From contig NZ_CAUVXL010000274.1 of assembly GCF_963555915.1 (NCBI RefSeq), positions 1 through 22,332 on the forward strand: a DNA stretch of 22,332 bases, read 5' to 3'. Positions within the stretch are counted from its first letter, which is position 1; the number at the start of each line of letters is the position of its first letter. The notes beneath the pieces were generated by a model. It was not told the origin of the DNA. It ran no database searches and worked only from the letters and a program-made list of their open reading frames with translations. Source of the DNA: Protofrankia sp963555915 (GTDB taxonomy: Bacteria > Actinomycetota > Actinomycetes > Frankiales > Frankiaceae). This document shows, piece by piece, positions 1 through 7,140 of the stretch. A program made the translations under genes and the position numbers.

Positions 1-73
1 GGACAGAAGATCCAAAACGACAGTCAGATCCGGAGCCTGTCGAGCCGAGATCACCCGACCAGCTCGGGGCCGC

Positions 74-1036
74 TCATTCCGTCGCGGATCCCGATCCCGA
101 TTCCGACTCCGACTCCGACTCCGACGGCGAGGCCGTCATCACCGCGACGATCCGCTCCAGGTCTTCGATGCTTCCGAATTCCACAGTGATCTTTCCTTTG
201 CTGCGCCCCATGTCGACCTTCACCCGGGTGTCGAACCGGTCGGACAGGCGGGCGGCAAACTTGCCGAGTGCGGGAGCGATGGCCCGGGGCCCACGGGGAG
301 CCGTCTTACGCGGCCCCTCCTCGCCCATGGCCACGATTTCCTCGACGGCCCGTACGGACAGACCCTCGGCGACGATCCGGGTCGCGAGGCGGTCCTGCGA
401 ATCAGAATCCCCCAGCGACAGCAGTGCCCGAGCATGGCCGGCGGACAGCACGCCAGCCGCCACCCGACGTTGCACGGCCGGTGGGAGACCCAGCAGCCGA
501 ATCATGTTGGTGACATGGGATCGCGAACGGCCGAGTTTCCCGGCGAGTTCCTCGTGGGTGGCGCCGAAGTCGCGCAGGAGCTGCTCGTATGCGGCTGCCT
601 CCTCAAGGGGGTTGAGCTGCTGGCGGTGGAGGTTCTCCAGCAGCGCGTCCCGGAGCATGGCGTCGTCGGTGGTGTCCCGCACGATCGCGGGGATCTGGCT
701 GAAGCCCGCGAGCCGGGACGCCCGCCAGCGCCGTTCCCCCATGACCAGCTCGTAGCGCCCGGGCATGATTTCGCGGACGACTATGGGCTGGAGCAGGCCG
801 ACTTCACGCAGGCTCGCGGCCAGCTCCTCAAGCGTCTCCTCGTCGAAGTGCGTCCGCGGCTGGCGCGGATTCGGCGTGACCGAGTCGACGGGGATCTCGC
901 GAAAGGTCGCACCATGAACCGGTACCGGCCCGGATCTCAGTCCGAAGCCGTTGTCGATCCCGATGTCAGCGCTGTCCATCGCTGTTGGGATCAACGCTCC
1001 CAACCCTCGCCCCAGTCCACCCCTGCGTGCTGTCAC
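74..1036 (-). CDS. parB: Chromosome-partitioning protein ParB
   Basis: ParB is the CTP-dependent DNA clamp that loads at parS, spreads along the origin region and is moved by ParA. The 320-residue product begins with the typical RRGGLGRGLGALIP segment that contacts ParA. It carries the nucleotide-binding motifs GERRWRAS (100-107) and ENLHRQQLNPLEEA (134-147), then a helix-turn-helix at about 162-184 that reads parS. The C-terminal dimerisation segment is followed by a low-complexity Ser-Glu/Ser-Gly tail encoded by a 6-bp repeat. The GTG start (1034-1036) overlaps the parA stop as GTGA, so the two genes are translationally coupled. A parS-like site lies about 950 bp upstream. Length and motifs are normal for the family, so identification is secure; the unusual tail is probably dispensable. 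Confidence 0.97.
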   Translation of the reverse strand: MTARRGGLGRGLGALIPTAMDSADIGIDNGFGLRSGPVPVHGATFREIPVDSVTPNPRQPRTHFDEETLEELAASLREVGLLQPIVVREIMPGRYELVMGERRWRASRLAGFSQIPAIVRDTTDDAMLRDALLENLHRQQLNPLEEAAAYEQLLRDFGATHEELAGKLGRSRSHVTNMIRLLGLPPAVQRRVAAGVLSAGHARALLSLGDSDSQDRLATRIVAEGLSVRAVEEIVAMGEEGPRKTAPRGPRAIAPALGKFAARLSDRFDTRVKVDMGRSKGKITVEFGSIEDLERIVAVMTASPSESESESESGSGSATE

Positions 1037-2049
1037 AGGCCCACCCCATTCGGCTCGAAGCCTCGCTCGGCAAGCTCGCGCGCGGCGGCCAGGTAGGACA
1101 GTGATCCCCGCGAAGCAGGGTCATAGGTCAGAACCGACCGGCCGTAGCTCGGCGCCTCGGCGATCCGCACATTACGCGGGATGGTCGTGCCCAGCACACG
1201 GGGCCCGAAGTGCTCCTTGACTTCGTGGACGACTTGGTCCGCAAGTCGCGTCCGTGAGTCGTACATAGTCAGGATGATCGTGGACAGGTGCAGATCCGGG
1301 TTGAGGTGGGCCTGCACGAGTTCGACGTTGCGCAGGAGCTGCCCGAGGCCCTCAAGCGCGTAGTACTCGCACTGGATGGGGATCAGAAGCTCCTTGGCCG
1401 CCACCAGCGCATTGACCGTGAGAAGCCCGAGACTTGGTGGACAGTCCACGATGATGTAGTCGACGTCCCGCTTGAGTCCGGCGATCGCCCGACGCAGGCG
1501 GGTTTCCCGCGCTACGACCGAAACCAGCTCGATCTCGGCACCGGCTAGGTCGATGGTGGCCGGAGCGCAGTAGAGACCCTCGGATTCGGAGGACTTCACC
1601 ACGACCTCGTCGAGCGGTCGGTCCCCGAGAAGAACCTCGTAAATAGATGGAACACCGGACCGGTGGTCAACCCCGAGCGCAGTTGATGCGTTGCCCTGCG
1701 GGTCCAGGTCGATACACAGGACCCGGCACCCGTGCATGGCCAGGGCCGCGGCAAGATTCACCGTCGTGGTGGTCTTCCCGACACCACCCTTCTGGTTCGC
1801 CACCGTAATGATGCGCCGTCGGGTAGGCCGGGGAAACGGCCGTCGTCGTTCCATGGTCAAGGCTTCCACTGCCGCCGCTGCCGCCGCTCCGATAGGGGTG
1901 GATGGATCATGAGAGTCCATTGGTCGGGCCGACGGCTGACGCACTGCCCGTCCCGCGCCTATGGAGGTGTTACCTGCCCCCGACGCTGTTTCACGTGGAA
2001 CGTGAGTGTCCACGTGCACGCTGCGCCTCCCGTCCTCGCCGTGCTTCAC
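1033..2049 (-). CDS. parA: Chromosome-partitioning ATPase ParA (Soj)
   Basis: ParA is a deviant-Walker ATPase that binds DNA non-specifically and moves ParB-parS complexes. The core starts near residue 79 with RIITVANQKGGVGKTTT, the deviant Walker A motif (K87 and K92). DLDPQGNAS and VDCPPSLGLLTVNAL follow as the Walker A' and B regions, and the fold continues to the C-terminus. The first 75 or so residues are poorly conserved and alanine-rich. I chose the GTG at 2049 because a purine-rich GGAAGCGGGA lies just upstream, although it makes parA overlap rsmG by 59 bp. In-frame ATGs at 1920 and 1855 are alternatives that avoid the overlap. With the long start, the parS site is part of the coding sequence (residues about 17-21). 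The stop overlaps the parB start by 4 bp. Confidence 0.96.
   Translation of the reverse strand: MKHGEDGRRSVHVDTHVPRETASGAGNTSIGAGRAVRQPSARPMDSHDPSTPIGAAAAAAVEALTMERRRPFPRPTRRRIITVANQKGGVGKTTTTVNLAAALAMHGCRVLCIDLDPQGNASTALGVDHRSGVPSIYEVLLGDRPLDEVVVKSSESEGLYCAPATIDLAGAEIELVSVVARETRLRRAIAGLKRDVDYIIVDCPPSLGLLTVNALVAAKELLIPIQCEYYALEGLGQLLRNVELVQAHLNPDLHLSTIILTMYDSRTRLADQVVHEVKEHFGPRVLGTTIPRNVRIAEAPSYGRSVLTYDPASRGSLSYLAAARELAERGFEPNGVGL
1987..2002. other. parS: parS centromere-like ParB-binding site
   Basis: The 16-mer TGTTTCACGTGGAACG matches the widely conserved parS palindrome TGTTTCACGTGAAACA at 14 of 16 positions, with one break in the inner 14-bp palindrome. It covers the rsmG stop codon (1991-1993) and the 5' coding part of parA. 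A second, poorer CACGTG centre (2011-2016) lies 18 bp away and could be a degenerate half-site. It is the only good parS match I found in the window. ParB encoded next door is the expected ligand. Confidence 0.85.
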
Positions 2050-2728
2050 GCGTTTTCCCGCTTCCCTGCCGGCGCCCAGGCTCAGATGCGGTGTACACGG
2101 CGCGCAGCACGGTGGTCGGCTCCGAAAGCCGCCCGACCCCGCACTTCACGACGTCCACCTCGCGCCAGCCCTGGGCATCCAGCTCACCTCGCGCGACCGA
2201 CAATTCCTCGACAACGCGCGCACCGCGCAGTGCAAGCATGACACCGCCCGGTTCCAGCATCGGCACGAGCATCGCGCCCAACCGCTCCAAGGGCGCGAGA
2301 GCCCTTGCCACGGCAACATCAAACTTGTGGCCTTCCACGGTAGTGGCAATGTCGGGCGCGCGTCCCCGGATGACCGTGACTCGCCCCTCAAGTCCGAGCC
2401 TCACCACTACTTCGTGCAGAAACACGCACCGGCGTTGCATCGGTTCGAGGAGGGTGACTCTCAGGTCCGGACGGACGAGCGCAAGCGGGATACCGGGCAG
2501 CCCGGCTCCGCTCCCCACGTCCACGACGGTCGCGGCGGGCCCGACGGTCTCCTCGACCACGGCGCTGTTCAACAGGTGACGGTCCCAGAGCCGGTCGGTC
2601 TCACGGGGACCTATCAGCCCGCGGTCAACGCCAACCGTGGCAAGAAGATCCGCATACACACAGGCAAGGTCAAAACCATCCCCGAACACTCCACGGGCGA
2701 TGGCCGGGGGGCCGGACACAGGCAACAT
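1991..2728 (-). CDS. rsmG: 16S rRNA (guanine-527 N7)-methyltransferase RsmG (GidB)
   Basis: RsmG uses S-adenosylmethionine to methylate G527 in the 530 loop of 16S rRNA; its loss is known to give low-level streptomycin resistance. The 245-residue protein has LWDRHLLNS at about 47-55 and the SAM-binding glycine motif VVDVGSGAGLPGIPLA at 68-83. LLEPMQRRCVFL follows at about 93-104, then VARALAPLERL, all normal for the family. The basic C-terminal tail of about 30 residues is variable. The ATG start has a GAGG about 11 nt upstream. rsmG usually follows jag directly in actinobacteria; here the broken response regulator and symporter remnant intervene, so it may now need its own promoter or read-through. 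Its end overlaps parS and the long form of parA. Confidence 0.95.
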   Translation of the reverse strand: MLPVSGPPAIARGVFGDGFDLACVYADLLATVGVDRGLIGPRETDRLWDRHLLNSAVVEETVGPAATVVDVGSGAGLPGIPLALVRPDLRVTLLEPMQRRCVFLHEVVVRLGLEGRVTVIRGRAPDIATTVEGHKFDVAVARALAPLERLGAMLVPMLEPGGVMLALRGARVVEELSVARGELDAQGWREVDVVKCGVGRLSEPTTVLRAVYTASEPGRRQGSGKTREARRGREAQRARGHSRST

Positions 2729-2809
2729 GCGACCAGCATCCTCGCTACCCGAATCAGGACGCTCCGTGGAAGGCCGGATCGGCTGGCGCGGGAAGTGCGG
2801 CCACCTGCT

Positions 2810-3534
2810 TCACCGGCCTGCCCGGCGATAGCGGAACTCGGGCCGGCCGGTGGTTCCGTAGCGTTGCGTCCGGATGGCGAGGTGCTGGCCGACGAGTGCT
2901 GGCCGACGAGGTGCTCAAGATAGCGCCTGGCCGTGACACGGGAGATACCGGCGCCGTCAGCGACGTCCACCGCGGACAGGGGACCACCAGCGGCCCGAAG
3001 CTGGCCGATCACCACGTCGTGTGTTGCCGCGGACAAGCCCTGCGGCGCCTCGGCGGGAGTCGGCTCCCGCAGCGCGGCCAGCGCCCGGTCGACGTCATGC
3101 TGGGCCACACCCCCAGGTTCGGGCTGTACGCCCGTCCCGGAGATCTGCCGCCGGTAGTCGGCGTAGCGCTCGAGCCGCTCCCGGAAGATCGCGAAGCTGA
3201 ACGGCTTGAGTAGATACTGGACCACGCCGTAGGCAACGGCTGCCCGCACCACCGCACGATCGCGGGCGGATGTGACAGCGATGACATCGACCGGCGCCCC
3301 GTGCCCGCGCAGCGCGCGGCAGACGTCCAGACCGCCCATGTCCGGTAGATAGAAGTCGAGCAGCACCAGGTCGACCGGGGTCTGTGCAACGAGCCGTAAC
3401 GCCTCGCCACCGCAGTCGACCACACCTACGACAGCGAAACCCGGTATCCGCTCGACGTAGGTTTGATGTGCTTCAGCAATCAACGGGTCGTCCTCCACCA
3501 CCAGGACGCGAACGCCGCCTCGGGCTGGGATCAC
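2810..3534 (-). pseudogene. CitB/DcuR-type response regulator, frameshifted by a 14-bp duplication
   Basis: This is a two-component response regulator of the CitB/DpiA/DcuR family, which control citrate or C4-dicarboxylate uptake. The receiver domain looks intact: acidic pocket E14-D15-D16, phospho-acceptor D60 in LVLLDFYLPDMGG, T88 and K110. A helix-turn-helix follows at about 185-210 (VADGAGISRVTARRYLEHL). Just after it, a 14-bp tandem duplication (2882-2895 and 2896-2909) shifts the frame. Removing one copy restores the family ending QRYGTTGRPEFRYRR and a stop at 2810-2812, giving about 236 residues, the normal family length. As it stands, the frame runs on as unrelated sequence to a stop at 2614, inside rsmG. 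The GTG start lies against the dctA remnant, so the native start and promoter may be lost. No sensor kinase is nearby. Confidence 0.85.
2882..2909. repeat. 14-bp tandem duplication that breaks the response regulator
   Basis: Two identical adjacent copies of GTGCTGGCCGACGA (2882-2895, 2896-2909). Fourteen is not a multiple of three, so the second copy shifts the minus-strand reading frame after the helix-turn-helix. Deleting either copy in silico restores a conserved family C-terminus, so the duplication looks recent. Confidence 0.95.
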
Positions 3535-3954
3535 TACCTCACCGACCTTGTGCCCAACAGCGTGGTCGGCGCCTTCGGCGCAATCGCCTTCACTACCGGC
3601 AAGTACGGACTACATACGCTGAAGAGCCTCGGAAAGCTGATCATGATCAGCTACGGAACATCGGCATTTTTTGTGATCGTCATACTCGGCGTCATCGCCG
3701 CGGCGTGCGGGATAAACATGCTGAAACTCCTGCGCTACCTCAAGGACGAACTACTGATCGTCCTTGGCATGTCATCATCCGAGTCGTTCTTGCCGCAGCT
3801 CATGCGCAAGCTCGAACACGCCGGCGCACCGCGCCAGATCGTCGGGCTCACCGTACCGCCCGGGTACTCGTTCAACCTTGACGGCACCTGCATCTACCTG
3901 ACGCTGGCCGCGCTGGCCCGTATCGCGGTCACACCGCGGGTACCCGCCCGTTGA
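3526..3954 (+). pseudogene. dctA: DctA-type C4-dicarboxylate:cation symporter remnant
   Basis: Residues encoded from about 3526 to 3915 read as pieces of a DctA/SDF-family symporter, which imports malate, succinate or fumarate. A short segment DHYLTDLVPNSVVGAF resembles the family around residue 130. It runs straight into GAIAFTTGKYGLHTLKSLGK, normally near residue 200, so an internal block is missing, apparently deleted at a repeated Gly-Ala-Phe. The conserved LLIVLGMSSSESFLPQLM and GYSFNLDGTCIYLTLAAL segments follow (substrate and ion site). After LAAL the similarity ends and a stop follows at 3952-3954. The N-terminal helices, an internal block and the last quarter are absent, so it cannot be a working transporter. 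It lies head to head with the response regulator that probably once controlled it. Confidence 0.85.
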
Positions 3955-4038
3955 CCCCGGCGGTGGCGTCGTCCGCCGCATCGGTGTACGCCGTGTCAGC
4001 CCGACCGGACCTGGCGTAGCACGAACGCAATACACCCC

Positions 4039-4072
4039 CTGTCTGCCGTGTTCTGTGGATCACGGCAGACAG
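4039..4072 (-). terminator. Hairpin terminator of the rnpA-yidD-yidC-jag operon
   Basis: A perfect 12-bp inverted repeat, CTGTCTGCCGTG and its reverse complement, is separated by a 10-nt loop. It starts about 20 nt beyond the jag stop codon. There is no T-run, as is common for high-GC terminators. It could also stop plus-strand reading out of the dctA remnant. Confidence 0.7.
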
Positions 4073-4092
4073 TCAGGCAAGCAGGAACGAGG

Positions 4093-4656
4093 TCAGTCCG
4101 CAGGGAGAATGACCACCCGGCGCTGGGGGTCCTCCCCTTCGGACTCACTGACCACACCGTCGATCGTCGCTATGAGGTCGTGGACGACCTTGCGTTCGAA
4201 CGGCGTCATCGGCTTCAACTTCTCCGGCCGGCCACCGGTCTTCACCCGCGCGGCGACTGCCGCGGCAAGCTCCCGCAGCTCGGCACGCCGCCGGGCACGG
4301 TGACCACCGACGTCCAACATCAGCCGGCTGCGAACGCCGGTCTTCTGAAGGACCGCGAGCCGGGTGAGCTCCTGCAACGCCTCCAGCGTCTCCCCTCGGG
4401 TACCCACGAGCAGGTCCAGGCCGTCCCCGACGACGGCCACGACGGCTCGCTCTCCCTCCACATCGAGGTCGAGGTCGCCGTCCATGTCGACGATGTCGAG
4501 CAGAGCCTCCAGATAGTCCGCTGCGATCTCGCCTTCCTGTTCCAGATCGGCGATGCGCCGCCGGCCGTTCGTCGGCGTGTCAGCGGCCATGGACGGGCCG
4601 CCGACCTCGGCAACCGCGGCGATGTCGGCGGCCAGGTCAGGTGCCGAACCGGTCAT
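4093..4656 (-). CDS. jag: Jag/KhpB-type RNA-binding protein (KH and R3H domains)
   Basis: Jag (KhpB, SpoIIIJ-associated) proteins bind RNA and sit beside the YidC insertase gene in most Gram-positive bacteria. In Firmicutes they affect cell elongation and division; the actinobacterial role is less clear. The product has an N-terminal variable segment. A Jag/KH-like region follows with DLLVGTRGETLEALQELTRLAV (about 81-102), then an R3H domain with LKPMTPFERKVVHDLIA (about 146-162). I prefer the ATG at 4656 because AAGGAG lies 8 nt upstream; an in-frame ATG at 4683 lacks a ribosome-binding site. The predicted product is 187 residues. It is the last gene of the minus-strand operon, 91 bp after yidC, and a strong hairpin follows its stop codon. 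Confidence 0.92.
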   Translation of the reverse strand: MTGSAPDLAADIAAVAEVGGPSMAADTPTNGRRRIADLEQEGEIAADYLEALLDIVDMDGDLDLDVEGERAVVAVVGDGLDLLVGTRGETLEALQELTRLAVLQKTGVRSRLMLDVGGHRARRRAELRELAAAVAARVKTGGRPEKLKPMTPFERKVVHDLIATIDGVVSESEGEDPQRRVVILPAD

Positions 4657-4747
4657 CAGAACAGCTCCTTCGAGGATGGACATCTGCTGTCGGGGATCTG
4701 GCGGGCACGCCTGCGACGGGCACGACTGTGACGGCTATGGAAACCGA

Positions 4748-6148
4748 TCACCGCCGCCCCCCGGGCCGCCCGCCTTTCCCGCGCCGCTTGGCGGGACGGG
4801 AGCCTCCGGATGGGCGTCGCGCTCCAGCCGGCACCCCGGGTGTACCTGCCGCACGGGTCTTGGGCTCGCCTTCGGATGCCGTCCTGTTGTCCTGGACTGC
4901 GCCGTTTTCCGGTACTGGAGCCGGAGCCGGCTGGACCTTGCCGGCCGCACTACCGCCAGTCCCGTTACCAGCCACGTTGTCGCCAGCCCAGTTACCAACC
5001 GTGTTGCCGCCAGTCCCGTTGCCGGCCATGGTGCCGCCAGTCCCGTTGCCGGACGCAGCGCCGGACCCGTTTCCCGCCGCCGTCGCCGGCCGCGCCTTAC
5101 TGCCGGGATTGCCAGGCGAACGGGTCCCGGGCGGAGCCTTGCCGGTGGACTTGTTCACGACCTTACTGACGGCGGTCGCGGACGATTCCGTGGTCGGAGC
5201 ATCCACGGCGGGCTTGGAACGGCTCTTGGCCTTCGCCGCGGGCCGAGCGCCGGGCACCGGCCGGGCACCGGGTGCGGGACGCGCCGGCGGCTCAAGGGTC
5301 TTGCCCTTCGCAGCGCTACCAGCCTCCACCCGGGCCCCGGGTACGCGTCCGGTCGCGGTCTGTGCCAGCACCGGCGGCATCCTCTTGATGACGAAGAACT
5401 GCTGGCCCATACTCCACAGGTTGGTGGTGAGCCAGTAGAGCAGGACGGCGATCGGGAAGCGGAAACCGAACACCGCCAGCATGATCGGCGAGCCGTAGAG
5501 CAGCACCTTCTGCACCATGGCCTGCTGCGAGTCCGTTGTCCCGGTGCGCGCCATGATCTGCTTCTGGGTCAGGAACGTGGTCATGCCCATGAGCAGGATC
5601 AGGACGACGGCAAAAATCTTGACGTTCGTCCCGTCTGCGCGGACGAACTCCAGGAAGCTCGACGACGAGGTGAAGGACGTCGACAGCGACACGCCGAGCA
5701 GTTTGGCCTCGGCGATCTGCTGCACCTGGTGAGCGGTCAACCCCACTCGCGCCACCCATTCCAGCCCGTTCTTCCCCTCAACGGGTTGGAGGTGGCTGAA
5801 GACGTGGAACAGCGCGATGAACAACGGGATCTGCAGCACGATCGGCAAACAGCCCAGCAGCGGGTTGCCGTGCTCCTTCTGCAACGCCATGATCTCGGCG
5901 TTCATCTTCTGCTTGTCGTGCCCGTGCTTCTCCCGGATCTCCTTGATCTTGGGTTGCATCAGCTGCATCGTCCGCTGCGACTTCACCTGCCTGACGAACA
6001 GGGGAAAGATCAGAATGCGGACACAGATCACCAGCAGGACGACAGAAAACGACCACGCGAAGAAGCTGCCCTGACCGAAGATCAGCCCGAAGCCACCGTG
6101 GAAGAAGACGATCGCGTGTGCCGCGAGATGGTAGAGGGGATTCAACAC
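4748..6148 (-). CDS. yidC: Membrane protein insertase YidC
   Basis: YidC inserts membrane proteins on its own or with SecYEG. The first 275 or so residues form the conserved insertase domain. A hydrophobic helix with the groove-forming RILIFPLFVRQVKSQR comes first, then the charged cytoplasmic hairpin MQLMQPKIKEIREKHG. NPLLGCLPIVLQIPLFIALF follows, and the last helices end in FPIAVLLYWLTTNLWSMGQQFFV. The remaining 190 residues are a basic, proline/alanine/glycine-rich cytoplasmic tail with repeated NGTGG units, longer than usual. The GTG start has AAGGAG at the right distance. It follows yidD by 12 bp and precedes jag by 91 bp, the usual operon order. The conserved core is complete, so function is expected. 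Confidence 0.96.
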   Translation of the reverse strand: MLNPLYHLAAHAIVFFHGGFGLIFGQGSFFAWSFSVVLLVICVRILIFPLFVRQVKSQRTMQLMQPKIKEIREKHGHDKQKMNAEIMALQKEHGNPLLGCLPIVLQIPLFIALFHVFSHLQPVEGKNGLEWVARVGLTAHQVQQIAEAKLLGVSLSTSFTSSSSFLEFVRADGTNVKIFAVVLILLMGMTTFLTQKQIMARTGTTDSQQAMVQKVLLYGSPIMLAVFGFRFPIAVLLYWLTTNLWSMGQQFFVIKRMPPVLAQTATGRVPGARVEAGSAAKGKTLEPPARPAPGARPVPGARPAAKAKSRSKPAVDAPTTESSATAVSKVVNKSTGKAPPGTRSPGNPGSKARPATAAGNGSGAASGNGTGGTMAGNGTGGNTVGNWAGDNVAGNGTGGSAAGKVQPAPAPVPENGAVQDNRTASEGEPKTRAAGTPGVPAGARRPSGGSRPAKRRGKGGRPGGRR

Positions 6149-6160
6149 TGGCCTGTCTCC

Positions 6161-6661
6161 TTAGTGCTCCAGGGACTGCGGCCTCCGGGCGCGCGATCCG
6201 ACGATCGTCGCGCGCCCTTTGGCCATCAAGACCCTCGTGCCACGGCTGACCCTCGTGCCACGGCGGGACGCGGTCGGCTTGTGCGGGTGCTTGGGGTCAC
6301 GCGTCGGGGCCGGGTCACGCGTCGGAACCGGGTCATAACCTCCGGCCGACAACGGCTGGCAGCGCAGCAGCCGGCGGGCAGCCAGCAGGCCGCCCCGGAC
6401 CCCGCCGTAACTGCGCACCGCCTCAAGCCCATACGCGCTACAGGACGGCTCGAAGCGGCAGACGCCGGCGCTGCGCACGGACCAGGCGGCCCGATAGAGT
6501 CCGATCATGGTACGCAGCACCCACGCGAGGGGACTGCGCACCATGCCGCCGGGGCCACGACACAGCCTCGGCGCGGCCCTCGCGGCGACGTGGCTTGCCA
6601 CAGTCAGGTCGAACACTGCGAGTAGACCGACTGTAAGCAGAAAGCAGTCACCGATGCTCAT
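6161..6661 (-). CDS. yidD: YidD, membrane protein insertion efficiency factor
   Basis: YidD is a small membrane-associated protein that improves YidC-dependent insertion. The family signature is complete: IGLYRAAWS, then RFEPSCSAYGLEAVRSYGGVRG, then LLAARRLLRCQPLSAGGYDPVP (about residues 54-112). At 166 residues it is longer than most YidD proteins (about 70-120). The extra parts are a hydrophobic N-terminal stretch of about 40 residues and a basic C-terminal tail with small repeats (TRDPAPTRDP and RGTRVSRGTRV). I chose the ATG at 6661 because it overlaps the rnpA stop as ATGA, which favours coupled translation; the ATG at 6544 would remove the hydrophobic extension but has no clear ribosome-binding site. 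Confidence 0.93.
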   Translation of the reverse strand: MSIGDCFLLTVGLLAVFDLTVASHVAARAAPRLCRGPGGMVRSPLAWVLRTMIGLYRAAWSVRSAGVCRFEPSCSAYGLEAVRSYGGVRGGLLAARRLLRCQPLSAGGYDPVPTRDPAPTRDPKHPHKPTASRRGTRVSRGTRVLMAKGRATIVGSRARRPQSLEH

Positions 6662-7110
6662 CGACGATGCCGGTCGAGGGTTTTGGCAATCCCGTCGCCC
6701 AGCCTGGACCCGTTACCGGACCGGCCGCGGGATGATCTCTCACGCAACGCCCGGTCGAGGGCGCGCCCCAGCTCATCTGAGGATGCGGTGGCACTGTCCG
6801 GTAAGGCACGAACGATCATCAACGTCCCAGCCGGAACGTGATCGAGTCGGGCACGTACCTGCTCACGCAGTCTCCGGCGGACCCGGTTGCGGACGACGGC
6901 ATTGCCTACCTTGCGGCTCACGACAAACCCCACGCGTGGCGGAGGCAGGGCGGTCGCTGCGTCGGCGTCGTCCACGAGGTCGCTGCCTTCAGGCTTGTTG
7001 TCCACAGTCAGGCTGTGGACAACAAGCGGACCGCTGCGGATCCGGCCTCCACCGCGACCGACCTGGGCATGCTCGGCCCTGGTCCGGACACGGTTCCGAA
7101 CGGGCAGCAT
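6658..7110 (-). CDS. rnpA: Ribonuclease P protein component
   Basis: RnpA is the protein subunit of RNase P, helping the catalytic RNA trim tRNA 5' leaders. The start MLPVRNRVRTRAEHAQV is typical, and the conserved core RVGFVVSRKVGNAVVRNRVRRRLREQVR (about 59-86) contains the RNR signature. At 150 residues it is slightly long; a spacer of about 20 residues between LVVHS and PPPRVGF is extra. Part of that spacer is encoded by a 14-bp DNA palindrome containing two perfect DnaA-box sequences, suggesting the DNA there has a second use. It lies 30 bp after rpmH and overlaps yidD by 4 bp. No clear ribosome-binding site precedes the ATG, which fits coupling to rpmH. Confidence 0.94.
   Translation of the reverse strand: MLPVRNRVRTRAEHAQVGRGGGRIRSGPLVVHSLTVDNKPEGSDLVDDADAATALPPPRVGFVVSRKVGNAVVRNRVRRRLREQVRARLDHVPAGTLMIVRALPDSATASSDELGRALDRALRERSSRGRSGNGSRLGDGIAKTLDRHRR
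6994..7026. promoter_or_regulatory. Palindromic pair of DnaA boxes inside rnpA
   Basis: A perfect 14-bp inverted repeat (6994-7007 and 7013-7026) with a 5-nt spacer. Each arm contains a consensus DnaA box: TTGTCCACA at 6998-7006 and TGTGGACAA at 7014-7022. It lies in a poorly conserved part of rnpA, about 570 bp from the dnaA start. DnaA binding is inferred from the match only. Confidence 0.6.
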
Positions 7111-7140
7111 GACGCGGGAGAGATCGCGGCGCGATGAATC

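Noticed and set aside
44..68. Small inverted repeat just beyond the parB stop as a terminator
   Set aside because: Only a 5-bp stem with a 13-nt loop; too weak, and the region is cut by the window edge.
2614..2809. Extended C-terminal tail of the response regulator frame, overlapping rsmG
   Set aside because: The tail lies after the frameshift and reads as out-of-frame sequence; the family-like ending is found in another frame and stops at 2810.
4553..6625. Long open frame (690 codons) on the plus strand opposite yidC and yidD
   Set aside because: Product is Arg/Pro/His-rich low-complexity sequence with no domain; it mirrors the codon bias of the real minus-strand genes.
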